A stretch of DNA of 64,000 nucleotides, from positions 36,271-100,270 of the forward strand of contig JBNKHH010000011.1 in assembly GCA_050290245.1 (NCBI GenBank), in the 5' to 3' direction. Origin of the DNA: JBNKHH01 sp050290245 (GTDB taxonomy: Bacteria; Pseudomonadota; Alphaproteobacteria; Rhodobacterales; Rhodobacteraceae). The notes beneath the pieces are model-generated. The model worked only from the letters and a program-made list of their open reading frames with translations. It made no database searches and was not told the DNA's origin. Shown here one piece after another: positions 27,238-35,730 of the stretch. The first letter of the stretch is position 1, and the number at the start of each line of letters is the position of its first letter. Made by a program: the position numbers and the translations under genes.

Positions 27238-29000
27238 TGAGCCGGTTCTGGGAGCCAGAGTTTGAATTCGAGCACCGCAAAGACGGCACGATACTGATGC
27301 GCCAGGTCGGGGCGTTGGAAGACTACCTGCCCACTCTGGCTGACTACTTGGACCATTGGGCGCACACCGCACCAGACCGCCCGTGGCTTGCGCGACGCGA
27401 CGACGCCGGGGCTTGGCAGGCGATTTCTTATGGCGATGCCCGCGATCAAGCTCTCAGACTTGGCGCCGGATTGCTCGAGTTGGGGCTAAGTCCGGAGCGC
27501 CCGCTTTTGATTCTGTCTGAAAACAGCCTCGAACATGGGATCCTTGGGTTGGCCTGTGCTTATGTCGGCATCCCTTACGCACCTGTCTCGCCGGCCTATT
27601 CCTTGGTCTCCAAAGATCATGCCAAGTTGCGGGACGTTGCGAACGTGATCCAGCCAGGTGCGATCTTTGCCGATGATGGCGCCGCCTTCTCGGATGCCTG
27701 CGCCGCAATTGCGAAAGATGATTGCAGGGTGATCAACCACAGGAACCCGATCGCAGGGGCTCTTCTTTTTGATGAGCTGGCGAACGCGTCTGTTGAGGCA
27801 GCACAAGTGGCCCGCGCCAGGCTGACGAAAGAGCATGTTGTAAAATATCTATTTACTTCGGGATCGACGGGGTCTCCCAAGGCAGTCATCAACACGAATG
27901 GAATGGTGTGCGCCATGGCGGCGATGGTGCGCGATTGCTATCGGTTTCTACAGGATGAACCGCCGGTCGTACTGGACTGGGCGCCGTGGAACCATACGGC
28001 GTCCGGCAACAAGGTGTCGTATCTCGTTCTCACGAATGGCGGCACATATTACATCGACGATGGTCGTCCTGTTCCCGGAAAGTTCGACGAAACGCTGCGC
28101 AACCTGCGCGAGATTGCATGCACATGGTATTTCAATGTCCCTGTCGGTTTCGACATGCTGTTGGAAGAACTCGAGCGCGACGACGCCTTGGCCGAGACGT
28201 TTTTCTCGCGACTTTCGCTTTTATTTTATGCCGGTGCAGGCATGGCGCAGCATACCTGGGACGGAATAAAAGCCGCGAGCCGTCGCGCAACGGGGCATGA
28301 AGTGCTTTTGACGACGGGTCTGGGGGCGACCGAAACGGCGCCCTTCGCGCTGGCCTGCACGGTGCCTCAGGAAAAGTCGGGCAACATCGGTGTGCCCGCC
28401 CGTGGACTGACGTTGAAACTTGTTCCGACCGGCGGAAAGCTGGAGGCAAGGTTGAAGGGGCCAAGCATCACTCCTGGTTATCTTGGCGACCCGGTAAAGA
28501 CTGCCGAGGTCTTCGATGACGAAGGGTTCTATTGCCTTGGGGATGCACTGCGGCCAGCAGACCCGAATGATTTCTCTGCCGGCTTCTTCTTCGACGGCCG
28601 GGTCGCCGAGAATTTCAAGCTGACAACTGGCACCTGGGTTGCGGTGGGTGCCGTGCGTGCCTCGCTGGTCGATGGCTTTGGAGGCCTGATCCGCGACGCC
28701 GTGATCGTTGGCGAAAACCAGACGGAACTTGGGGCGCTTGTGCTCTTGTCAGAGCGGGCAAGCCGGATGAACCAGCAAGAATTGCGCGCGGCACTCAAGG
28801 AAAAGCTTGTGTCATGCGCTGGCTCGGCCTCTGGCTCTGCCTCGCGTGTGCGCCGTATTGCAGTTCTAGAAGCGCAGCCGAGTTTCGATAAGGGAGAGGT
28901 GACCGAGAAGGGTTCTCTGAACCAGCGCGCCATGCGTGCCAACAATGCCGAATTAATCGACCAACTCTATGCCGGGTCGGCCGCAGCAATATCGGTCTGA
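27237..29000 (+). CDS. fcs: Feruloyl-CoA synthase-like acyl-CoA ligase
   Basis: AMP-forming ligase of 587 residues that activates hydroxycinnamates (ferulate, p-coumarate, caffeate) to CoA thioesters in the cytoplasm. The A3-type P-loop TSGSTGSPK is at residues 207-215. The adenylation core continues with LDWAPWNHTASG, TTGLGATETAPF and LGDALRPADPNDFSAGFFFDGRVAENFKL, whose pattern is typical of Fcs proteins. Upstream MarR gene overlaps it; I prefer the ATG at 27237 to the GTG at 27234. The activated product is the substrate for the downstream crotonase or the amidohydrolase-type pathway. Substrate preference is not shown by the sequence. Confidence 0.88.
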   Translation: MSRFWEPEFEFEHRKDGTILMRQVGALEDYLPTLADYLDHWAHTAPDRPWLARRDDAGAWQAISYGDARDQALRLGAGLLELGLSPERPLLILSENSLEHGILGLACAYVGIPYAPVSPAYSLVSKDHAKLRDVANVIQPGAIFADDGAAFSDACAAIAKDDCRVINHRNPIAGALLFDELANASVEAAQVARARLTKEHVVKYLFTSGSTGSPKAVINTNGMVCAMAAMVRDCYRFLQDEPPVVLDWAPWNHTASGNKVSYLVLTNGGTYYIDDGRPVPGKFDETLRNLREIACTWYFNVPVGFDMLLEELERDDALAETFFSRLSLLFYAGAGMAQHTWDGIKAASRRATGHEVLLTTGLGATETAPFALACTVPQEKSGNIGVPARGLTLKLVPTGGKLEARLKGPSITPGYLGDPVKTAEVFDDEGFYCLGDALRPADPNDFSAGFFFDGRVAENFKLTTGTWVAVGAVRASLVDGFGGLIRDAVIVGENQTELGALVLLSERASRMNQQELRAALKEKLVSCAGSASGSASRVRRIAVLEAQPSFDKGEVTEKGSLNQRAMRANNAELIDQLYAGSAAAISV

Positions 29001-29029
29001 GATCTCGGGCCCTTGCTGCAGTTATTCCC

Positions 29030-29800
29030 CTAGCGAAACGTGGGTGCACGCTTTTCAAGGAATGCCTTCAGGCCTTCGGCAGCGTCTTGCGTGGTCTGTG
29101 ACATAGCTGCAGCGATGCTCTCAGTGAACAGGCCATCCGACCGCGACATGTCTCCGATGCGGCTGATTGCCTGGATCATCAAGTAATTTGAGAACGGCGC
29201 GTTGTCGGCGATCTTGCGGGCCAGCTTGCGCGCCAGAGGCAGGGATTCACCTTCGCCCACGGAATAGTGGCAAAGGCCGAGCGCCAGACCGTCTTCAGCG
29301 CCATAGCTGCGTCCTGTCAGCATCATTTCACGCATCCTGTCGGCGCCGAGAATGCGCCCGACACGAACCGTCGCGCCGCCACCCACAAAGATGCCGCGCC
29401 GACCTTCCGGCAACTGGAATCGAACCGAGGGTTCTGCGATGCGGACATGAGCAGACGTCGCAATTTCCAGCCCGCCACCGATCACCGCGCCGGTCATGGC
29501 GGTAACGACCGGGAGGCCGCCGAATTCAATCATGTCAGCGACCCGGTGCCAGTTGCGAGAGTGATAGACCGTTTCTTCGGGCGAGCGATGCGTGTGTTCG
29601 GCCAGGTCGAGACCTGAGCAGAAATGCCCACCCGCACCGGTGAGGATCACGGCTTTGGCCTCTTTCGGCGGCGCCGAGAAGAAGGCATCCAGTGCAGCCA
29701 CCAGGTCATCATTCATCGCATTCCGCTTTTCGGGACGCGTGAAGGTCATGATGGCAATATCGTCTTCCATATCGACGCGCGCGACGGCACCATCGGACAT
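29030..29800 (-). CDS. Enoyl-CoA hydratase/isomerase family (crotonase)
   Basis: Crotonase-fold enzyme of 256 residues. The oxyanion-hole segments are visible at KAVILTGAGGHFCSGLDL (about 50-66) and TGAVIGGGLEIATSAHVRIAE (about 97-115). The PEGRRGIFVGGGATVR stretch supplies one of the usual acid residues. In this context it would hydrate a hydroxycinnamoyl-CoA or act as hydratase-lyase; sequence alone cannot separate the two. It is converging with the ligase gene (30-nt gap). The start ATG 29800 has a GGAG site; the TTG at 29806 is weaker. It is divergent from the amidohydrolase. Confidence 0.85.
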   Translation of the reverse strand: MSDGAVARVDMEDDIAIMTFTRPEKRNAMNDDLVAALDAFFSAPPKEAKAVILTGAGGHFCSGLDLAEHTHRSPEETVYHSRNWHRVADMIEFGGLPVVTAMTGAVIGGGLEIATSAHVRIAEPSVRFQLPEGRRGIFVGGGATVRVGRILGADRMREMMLTGRSYGAEDGLALGLCHYSVGEGESLPLARKLARKIADNAPFSNYLMIQAISRIGDMSRSDGLFTESIAAAMSQTTQDAAEGLKAFLEKRAPTFR

Positions 29801-29828
29801 GATCAATCTCCAGTCAAAGCAACATGAG

Positions 29829-29877
29829 TGTTATACAATCCAATTGTTCTAGTGTATAGCGTTTTCAACTTATAACA
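29829..29877. promoter_or_regulatory. Divergent control region between the crotonase and amidohydrolase genes
   Basis: An AT-rich stretch with inverted repeats. TGTTATA at 29829-29835 pairs with TATAACA at 29871-29877, and TATAC at 29832-29836 pairs with GTATA at 29853-29857. It is the only plausible promoter/operator area for the two divergent genes. The MarR protein of the same cluster is a candidate binder, but no site matching it elsewhere could be shown. Confidence 0.4.
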
Positions 29878-29902
29878 ATCACCCGAACCGGAAGGAGCTC
29901 CC

Positions 29903-30787
29903 GTGGTCGATTTCTCAGCTGTCCGTGCCATAGACTTCCATACCCATGCGGAAGAACCCTGCTGCGATCATCGCGACGACGGGTACAATGAATTTCAGGC
30001 CGGAATGGCGGCCTATTTCAAGAATCCGGCCGGTGCAAAAGGGATGCTGCCGACCGTTCAAGATACGGCTGTCTATTACCGTGAACGCAATATCGCAGCG
30101 GTTATTTTTCCGGTTGATGCCGAGCGCGAGACCGGCTTCCGCAGGTATTCGAACGAAGAGGTCGCCAAGATCTGTGCCGAAAACGACGACATTCTTATCC
30201 CGTTTGCCTCGATCGATCCTGCAAAGGGCAAAGCCGGTGCCCGTGAAGCGCGCCGTTTGGTGCGGGAATTTGGCGTCAAGGGCTTCAAGTTCCATCCGAC
30301 AATGCAGGGCTTCTATCCGAACGACCGTTCGGCCTATGTGCTCTACGAAGCCATTGCCGAAGAAGGGGCGATCTCGTTGTTTCACACTGGGCAGACAGGT
30401 GTCGGCTCGGGCATGCGTGGTGGAATGGGTATGCGGCTCAAATACTCGAACCCCATGTATCTTGACGACGTTGCGGTCGATTTCCCGGACATGCCGATCG
30501 TTCTGGCGCATCCCTCGTTTCCCTGGACCGAGGAAGGTCTGGCCGTGGCGCAGCACAAACCGAATGTCTATTACGACATGTCTGGATGGTCGCCCAGGTA
30601 CTTCCCCGAGACCTTTGTTCGCTATGCCAATTCGATCTTGAAGAAAAAGATGCTTTTCGGGTCCGACTGGCCTGCGATCACTCCTGATCGTTGGCTGCAG
30701 GATTTCGAAGCAATGCCGTTCAAGGATGAGGTCAAGCCTCTTATTCTGAAAGAGAATGCCATACGCATCCTGGGCGTCCAGTCCTAA
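29903..30787 (+). CDS. Amidohydrolase-2 family, CouO-like CoA-thioester hydrolase candidate
   Basis: Metal-dependent hydrolase of 294 residues. The first metal motif is DFHTHAEEPCC, KFHPT lies near residue 134, VLAHPSF near 200, and the terminal FGSDWPAITPDRWL gives the last Asp. These are the amidohydrolase-2 landmarks. In Rhodococcus, CouO of this family hydrolyses beta-keto phenylpropanoyl-CoA during p-coumarate degradation, and the gene set here makes a similar role likely. The GTG start at 29903 follows a strong GGAAGGAG site. It overlaps the convergent IclR stop by 3 nt. The 3-hydroxyacyl-CoA dehydrogenase needed between hydration and hydrolysis is not in the window. Confidence 0.8.
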   Translation: MVDFSAVRAIDFHTHAEEPCCDHRDDGYNEFQAGMAAYFKNPAGAKGMLPTVQDTAVYYRERNIAAVIFPVDAERETGFRRYSNEEVAKICAENDDILIPFASIDPAKGKAGAREARRLVREFGVKGFKFHPTMQGFYPNDRSAYVLYEAIAEEGAISLFHTGQTGVGSGMRGGMGMRLKYSNPMYLDDVAVDFPDMPIVLAHPSFPWTEEGLAVAQHKPNVYYDMSGWSPRYFPETFVRYANSILKKKMLFGSDWPAITPDRWLQDFEAMPFKDEVKPLILKENAIRILGVQS

Positions 30788-31542
30788 AGAAGGCGTCGCA
30801 AACCTTGCTGAACCTTTTGCAATGCGGGCAGGTACTGGTCGATGATCTCATGGGCATCGGCGTGGGTCGCGGCCATGCCGGTGTTCAGCGCGGCGACCAC
30901 GGCGCCGCGGGTGTTGAGCACGGGAACCGCGATTGACCGCAGGCCGATTTCGACCTCCTGGTCGATCAGCGCATAGCCCAATTCCCGAACTTTTTGCACT
31001 TCTGCCGAGATGTCATCAGGGTCGGTCAAGCTGAACGGTGTGCGCGGGGTCAGATCAGAGCGGTCGATGATGTTCCTGGCGGCCTTGTCGTCCATCGCAG
31101 CCAAAAGGACTCTGCCCATCGACGTACAATGCGCCGGAAGCCGCGTGCCGGGCATCAGGCCTATGGACATGACACGCTTTTGCGCTGCGCGGGCAATATA
31201 GACAATTTCCGTGTCATCCAGCACCGATGCCGAGGCGGACTGTCCAATCTGTTCGGCCAGTTGGTCCAGCCAAGGCTGCACGATTTGAGGCAAAGGGAGC
31301 GATGCAAGCGCCCCCATCCCCAACCTCAGAACCTTGTGCGTCAGAGTGAAGAACTTGCCGTCATAATCGGCATAACCCTCGGCATGAAGAGTCAGAAGGC
31401 AACGCCGCGCGGTAGCTCGGTCAAGGTCTGCTCCAGCAGCGACTTCGCTGATCGATAGGCGGGGGGTCTGGGCCCCGAAGCAGGAAATCACACGAAGTCC
31501 CTTCGCAAAGGAGGCGATATGATCAGTCGGTTTGTTCAACAT
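30784..31542 (-). CDS. IclR-family regulator, PcaR/PobR type
   Basis: A 252-residue regulator with an N-terminal HTH (SISEVAAGADLDRATARRCLLTLHAEGYADYDG) and a C-terminal effector domain (about 75-250) ending DQEVEIGLRSIAVPVLNTRGAVVAALN. The C-terminal pattern matches regulators of the beta-ketoadipate pathway. It is divergent from pcaIJF, and the intervening DNA holds a Pca-box-like operator. I chose the ATG at 31542. It lacks a clear ribosome site and lies inside the operator, so translation could start upstream at 31614. The likely effector is beta-ketoadipate or protocatechuate. Confidence 0.85.
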   Translation of the reverse strand: MLNKPTDHIASFAKGLRVISCFGAQTPRLSISEVAAGADLDRATARRCLLTLHAEGYADYDGKFFTLTHKVLRLGMGALASLPLPQIVQPWLDQLAEQIGQSASASVLDDTEIVYIARAAQKRVMSIGLMPGTRLPAHCTSMGRVLLAAMDDKAARNIIDRSDLTPRTPFSLTDPDDISAEVQKVRELGYALIDQEVEIGLRSIAVPVLNTRGAVVAALNTGMAATHADAHEIIDQYLPALQKVQQGLRRLL

Positions 31543-31569
31543 GTGAACGCAATAGTGCGAGATATGAAC
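31534..31569. promoter_or_regulatory. Pca-box-like operator for the IclR regulator and pcaIJF
   Basis: On the minus strand, GTTCATATCTCGCAC (31569-31555) matches the Pseudomonas PcaR box GTTCGATAATCGCAC at 10 of 15 positions, including GTTC and TCGCAC at the ends. Next to it, 31534-31548 is an inverted repeat GTTCA-N5-TGAAC that spans the regulator's presumed start codon. The arrangement supports autoregulation and control of the divergent pcaIJF genes. Confidence 0.6.
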
Positions 31570-31645
31570 AAAAGTCAATATGCGCACAAAGATGCTAGGC
31601 GGTATGCCGTTCACGGCTTACATACCGGTCCAAAGGAGACCTGGA

Positions 31646-32368
31646 ATGGACAAAACAATCGCCTCGCCGTCCGAGGCCGTGGCCGGCATCGAAGACGGCA
31701 GCAGCTTGATGATTGGTGGTTTCGGAGGATCCGGAGCCCCCATCGAATTGATCCATGCGTTGATTGATCGTTTCAAGGCGACTGGCAGCCCATCGAATCT
31801 TACGGTCATCAACAACAATGCGGGGAACGGCAAGATCGGCATCGCCGCAATGATCGACGCAGGAATGGTGCGCAAGATGGTGTGCTCTTTTCCCAAGTCA
31901 TCTGACCCGCGTGCCTTTACAGAAAAGTACCTCGCAGGAGAGATCGAACTAGAGCTGATCCCGCAGGGCACACTGGCGGAGCGTATCCGCGCGGCAGGTG
32001 CCGGCATTCCCGCATTTTATACACCGACTGGCTATGGCACCGAATTGGCCGACGGCAAACCCGTCCATGAATTCGATGGCAAGATGTACGTTCAGGAGCG
32101 TTGGCTGAAGGCTGACTTCGCAATCGTCAAGGCGTCGACCGCCGATACTTTCGGCAACCTGACCTATCGATTTGCCAGCAGGAATTTCAACCCGCTGATG
32201 TGTATGGCTGCAGAAGCCGCCATCGCGCAGGTCGCGCGGATTGTCGAGCCAGGCGGGATTGATCCCGAACACGTCGTCACGCCAGGCATTTTCATCGACG
32301 GGATCGTATTGGTCGACGACCCGAAACAAGAAGAAGACATGGTCCGCAATGGGGAGGCCTACGCATGA
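31646..32368 (+). CDS. pcaI: 3-oxoadipate CoA-transferase subunit A
   Basis: Alpha subunit of the succinyl-CoA:3-oxoadipate CoA-transferase, 240 residues, for the penultimate step of the beta-ketoadipate pathway. The coenzyme A transferase family I signature GGFGGSGAPIELI lies near residue 24, followed by NNNAGNGKIGIAAMIDAG. AGGAGACC upstream marks the ATG at 31646; the longer frame upstream is not supported. Its stop overlaps the pcaJ start by 4 nt, and the regulator IclR is divergent upstream. Confidence 0.92.
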   Translation: MDKTIASPSEAVAGIEDGSSLMIGGFGGSGAPIELIHALIDRFKATGSPSNLTVINNNAGNGKIGIAAMIDAGMVRKMVCSFPKSSDPRAFTEKYLAGEIELELIPQGTLAERIRAAGAGIPAFYTPTGYGTELADGKPVHEFDGKMYVQERWLKADFAIVKASTADTFGNLTYRFASRNFNPLMCMAAEAAIAQVARIVEPGGIDPEHVVTPGIFIDGIVLVDDPKQEEDMVRNGEAYA

Positions 32369-33042
32369 GCTGGCAGAAATTGACGAATGCTCAGATCGCA
32401 TGGCGGGCTGCTCAGGACATCCAGGATGGCGCGTATGTCAACCTGGGAATCGGATTCCCCGAAATGGTCGCGCGGTTCCAGCCGCAAGGACGCGAGGTGA
32501 TCTTCCATACCGAGAATGGCGTTCTCGGTTTTGGTGACGCGCCTGCACCGGGCGAAGAAGACTGGGACTTGATCAACGCTGGCAAAAAAGCGATCACGCT
32601 GAAACCTGGAGCATCCTTTTTTCACCATGCTGACAGTTTCGCCATGGTGCGCGGCGGGCACCTCGACGTCGCAATACTGGGGGCGCTGCAGGTTGCGCAA
32701 AACGGTGATCTCGCGAATTGGCGCGTGGGGTCAAAGGGTGTGCCCGCCGTAGGAGGCGCCATGGACCTTGTCCACGGCGCGAAACGCGTCGCCGTCGTGG
32801 CCGATCATGTGACCAAGGATGGCAAACCCAAACTGGTCGAAAGCTGTACCTTCCCGCTGACCGGTGTCGGCTGCATCAGCCGCATCTATACATCCCTTGC
32901 CGTGGTTGACATCGAGAACGGGCATTTTGCCTTGCGTGAGAAACTGCCCGAAATTTCGATGGATGAACTTCAGTCGCTGACCGGCGCTGAGCTGAAGACC
33001 CCCGGCCCTGTGGCCGACCTGATTGTGCCGGAGCTGACATGA
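32365..33042 (+). CDS. pcaJ: 3-oxoadipate CoA-transferase subunit B
   Basis: Beta subunit of the 3-oxoadipate CoA-transferase, 225 residues, carrying the catalytic Glu in the ENGVLGFG motif near residue 51. The start SWQKLTNAQIAWRAAQDIQDGAYVNLGIGFP is the standard beta-subunit N-terminus. It overlaps pcaI upstream and pcaF downstream by 4 nt each, so the three are one translationally coupled set. Confidence 0.93.
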   Translation: MSWQKLTNAQIAWRAAQDIQDGAYVNLGIGFPEMVARFQPQGREVIFHTENGVLGFGDAPAPGEEDWDLINAGKKAITLKPGASFFHHADSFAMVRGGHLDVAILGALQVAQNGDLANWRVGSKGVPAVGGAMDLVHGAKRVAVVADHVTKDGKPKLVESCTFPLTGVGCISRIYTSLAVVDIENGHFALREKLPEISMDELQSLTGAELKTPGPVADLIVPELT

Positions 33043-34244
33043 CCGAAGCCTACATCTGTGACTATATTCGTACGCCGATTGGCCGCTTTGCAGGTGGCCT
33101 TTCCTCGGTTCGCGCCGACGATCTGGGCGCTGTTCCGCTGAAAGCCCTGGCCGAGCGCAACCCGCACTTTGACCTTGCAGCTATCGACGAGGTGATTTTC
33201 GGCTGTGCCAATCAGGCCGGCGAAGACAACCGGAACGTGGCGCGCATGTCGCTGCTTCTGGCGGGCTATCCCGAGTCAGTGCCGGGCGCGACCGTAAACC
33301 GGCTTTGTGGCTCCGGCATGAATGCGATCCTTGATGCCGCCCGCGCTATCAAGGCAGGCGAAATTGACCTTGCTATCGCCGGGGGTGTCGAAAGCATGAG
33401 CCGCTCACCCTTTGTCATGCCGAAGGCGACGGCTGCGTTCTCGCGCGCGAACGAAATTTTTGACACCACGATTGGATGGCGGTTCGTCAATCCCCTGATG
33501 AAAAGCCAGTATGGCGTGGATTCCATGCCTGAGACCGCGGAGAATGTGGCCGAGGATTTTGAGGTTAGCCGCATCGACCAGGATGCCTTTGCCCTCAGGT
33601 CCCAGCAAAAGGCGGGTGCTGCAATGGAGATTGGGCGTCTGGCCAAGGAAATCACTCCGGTCATCATTCCTCAGCGCAGGGGCGACCCAAAAGTTGTCGA
33701 TGTTGATGAACACCCGAGGCCGCAAACCACGGCCGAGGCATTGGCAACGCTCCGGACGCCATTCCGCGAAAACGGAACGGTCACGGCCGGAAACGCGAGC
33801 GGCGTCAACGATGGCGCGGCCGCGTTGATCATCGCATCCGCCGAGGCGGCGGCGAAACACGGTCTTACACCGATGGCCCGCATTGTCGGCGGAGCCACGG
33901 CCGGAGTGCCGCCCCGCATCATGGGGATCGGTCCCGCACCGGCGTCTCAGAAGCTACTGGATCGTCTTGGCTGGACCGTCGACGACCTGAGTGTGATCGA
34001 GTTGAACGAGGCCTTCGCGTCGCAAGGTCTCGCCACCCTGCGCGAACTGGGCGTTGCCGACGACGATGCGCGAGTCAACCCAAATGGAGGTGCAATCGCG
34101 CTAGGCCACCCACTTGGCATGTCGGGTGCGCGGATCGCGGGCACCGCAGCCCTTGAAATGCAATTGAACGGCGGAAAAAGGGCACTAGCGACGATGTGTA
34201 TTGGTGTTGGCCAAGGCATCGCCATCGCCCTGGAAACGGTCTGA
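33039..34244 (+). CDS. pcaF: 3-oxoadipyl-CoA thiolase
   Basis: Thiolase of 401 residues that cleaves 3-oxoadipyl-CoA to succinyl-CoA and acetyl-CoA, the last step of the pathway. The active-site Cys is in NRLCGSGMNAI near residue 90, and the C-terminal motifs are NPNGGAIALGHPLGMSGARI (catalytic His) and CIGVGQGIAIALE (second Cys). The motif YICDYIRTPIGRFAGGLSSVRADDL is characteristic of PcaF rather than general thiolases. It is the last gene of pcaIJF and is followed by a bidirectional terminator shared with the convergent ligM. Confidence 0.93.
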   Translation: MTEAYICDYIRTPIGRFAGGLSSVRADDLGAVPLKALAERNPHFDLAAIDEVIFGCANQAGEDNRNVARMSLLLAGYPESVPGATVNRLCGSGMNAILDAARAIKAGEIDLAIAGGVESMSRSPFVMPKATAAFSRANEIFDTTIGWRFVNPLMKSQYGVDSMPETAENVAEDFEVSRIDQDAFALRSQQKAGAAMEIGRLAKEITPVIIPQRRGDPKVVDVDEHPRPQTTAEALATLRTPFRENGTVTAGNASGVNDGAAALIIASAEAAAKHGLTPMARIVGGATAGVPPRIMGIGPAPASQKLLDRLGWTVDDLSVIELNEAFASQGLATLRELGVADDDARVNPNGGAIALGHPLGMSGARIAGTAALEMQLNGGKRALATMCIGVGQGIAIALETV

Positions 34245-34251
34245 GATGTGC

Positions 34252-34280
34252 AAAAGCGCGCCGGGATGATCCGGCGCGCC
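34252..34280 (-). terminator. Terminator between pcaF and the LigM gene
   Basis: A perfect 9-bp stem GCGCGCCGG / CCGGCGCGC with a 6-nt loop (GATGAT). On the minus strand it is followed by TTTT, so it fits best as the terminator of the LigM unit, with probable two-way use for pcaF. Confidence 0.78.
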
Positions 34281-34303
34281 TGATTACTGATGAGACCGAA
34301 TTT

Positions 34304-35701
34304 TCAGCGGGTCCGCCAGCTATCCGCGTAGTTCTCACGCGCCTCTTTGGAATAAGGCGTTGGCGATACGCGAACCCGGATTTCCGCTTGCTTGTGAGGC
34401 TCGGTCGATGTCTTGGCGGTGTTGTCCGGTTCGCCCCACTTCATGGTAAGGACGTCTCCGATCTCGACACTCTGGTCAACGATGCCAAGCGACAGCACGC
34501 AACGCTCGTTGAAACTGTAGCCGTTGAACATCGACATGCCGACCATCTTGTCGCCATCCATCACCATGTCGGCGCTCGACGACGCATAGTTCGGCTGCGG
34601 GAAGTCGATCCACTTGTAAGGTGTGCCGTCCTCAAAGGCGCTCGCGATGACCTTCAGGACGTCTTCCTTGTTCCACTCGAAAGTCACTTTCTTGCGGTTC
34701 GAAGGTGCCCCCTTCATCATTGTCAGCGCTTCCTTGCCGATGAAATCGTCCTTTTTCCAGCCGATATAAAAGCCATAGCCAAGCTCGAACGGATTGACGT
34801 AGTAATCCTCGATGTTGTCGCTGACAAAGCTTCCGCCGATTGCGCCTGCGGCTTCATAGCTGTCGGCGCCGAGCCAGTCACGATAGTCTGACATCATGCC
34901 GTCGCCAGTATAAATGCCCGGCAAGGGTGAGGGGATCCAACCGGATTCCAGCGTGTTGGTCGAATAGGCACGGCTGCCACACTGTACAAGGTCGACCCCA
35001 GCGTCCCTGGCGGCCTGAAGGATTGTCGAGTGAATGTAATGCTTGTCGTCGTAGGGGCCCCAGACTTCAAGGCCGGGCGCGCCGGACATGCCGTGCCGTA
35101 GAGCTTGGACTTTCTTCGATCCGATGTTGATCCAGTCCACATGGAAAAATGGGATGTCAGGCACCGGTCCGCCGTTCATCTTTTCAAAGATCTTCGGTGC
35201 TTCGGGCCCCTGAATCTGGAAACGGTAATGCGTGCGCAGGACACGTTCGCCTTCCGGGCGGGAGGTCGAGCGGGGGTCGTGCTTGATGCGAACGTTCCAC
35301 TTGCCCCAGGCTGCACAGAATTGCAGCCAATTGGAAACCGGCGCGCGTCCGACGAGGATGAACTTGTCTTCACGTTCGCGGAAAATGATGTGGTCGCCAA
35401 TAACGTGGCCTGCCGGGGTTACCGGGACGTAGTGTTTGGCGCGGTTCAACCCGAAATTGGAAAATGCATTTATGCCGTGGTGCGATAGAAATGCCTCAGC
35501 CTGGGGACCTTCGACGATCAACTCGTCCATGTGGTGCGTCTGATCAAACAGAACGGCCGTGTCTCGCCAGGCGTTTTGTTCTACCCGCCAATTGCGAAAC
35601 TCCGGCGTTACAACCGGGTAGACATACATGCCGATCTGGCTGTTTCGCAGCATCTCGACGGGGGATGGATGATTTGCCATCACGGTTGAAAGACTTTGCA
35701 T
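34304..35701 (-). CDS. ligM: Tetrahydrofolate-dependent aromatic O-demethylase, LigM/DesA-like
   Basis: Aminomethyltransferase (GcvT)-fold enzyme of 465 residues, about the length of LigM (vanillate) and DesA (syringate) of Sphingobium, which move the O-methyl group to tetrahydrofolate. The N-terminal GcvT-like region reads VLFDQTHHMDELIVEG and GINAFSNF, and the C-terminal barrel holds EWNKEDVLKVI and SFNERCVLSLGIVD. DMSP demethylase DmdA is about 100 residues shorter and less similar. The neighbouring pca and ferulate genes favour vanillate as substrate, yielding protocatechuate. GAGGAGG lies 8 nt upstream of the ATG. The GntR gene sits 29 nt upstream in the same unit. Confidence 0.82.
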   Translation of the reverse strand: MQSLSTVMANHPSPVEMLRNSQIGMYVYPVVTPEFRNWRVEQNAWRDTAVLFDQTHHMDELIVEGPQAEAFLSHHGINAFSNFGLNRAKHYVPVTPAGHVIGDHIIFREREDKFILVGRAPVSNWLQFCAAWGKWNVRIKHDPRSTSRPEGERVLRTHYRFQIQGPEAPKIFEKMNGGPVPDIPFFHVDWINIGSKKVQALRHGMSGAPGLEVWGPYDDKHYIHSTILQAARDAGVDLVQCGSRAYSTNTLESGWIPSPLPGIYTGDGMMSDYRDWLGADSYEAAGAIGGSFVSDNIEDYYVNPFELGYGFYIGWKKDDFIGKEALTMMKGAPSNRKKVTFEWNKEDVLKVIASAFEDGTPYKWIDFPQPNYASSSADMVMDGDKMVGMSMFNGYSFNERCVLSLGIVDQSVEIGDVLTMKWGEPDNTAKTSTEPHKQAEIRVRVSPTPYSKEARENYADSWRTR

Positions 35702-35730
35702 TTTTGTTCCTCCTCAAGGTCTTTGTTGCA

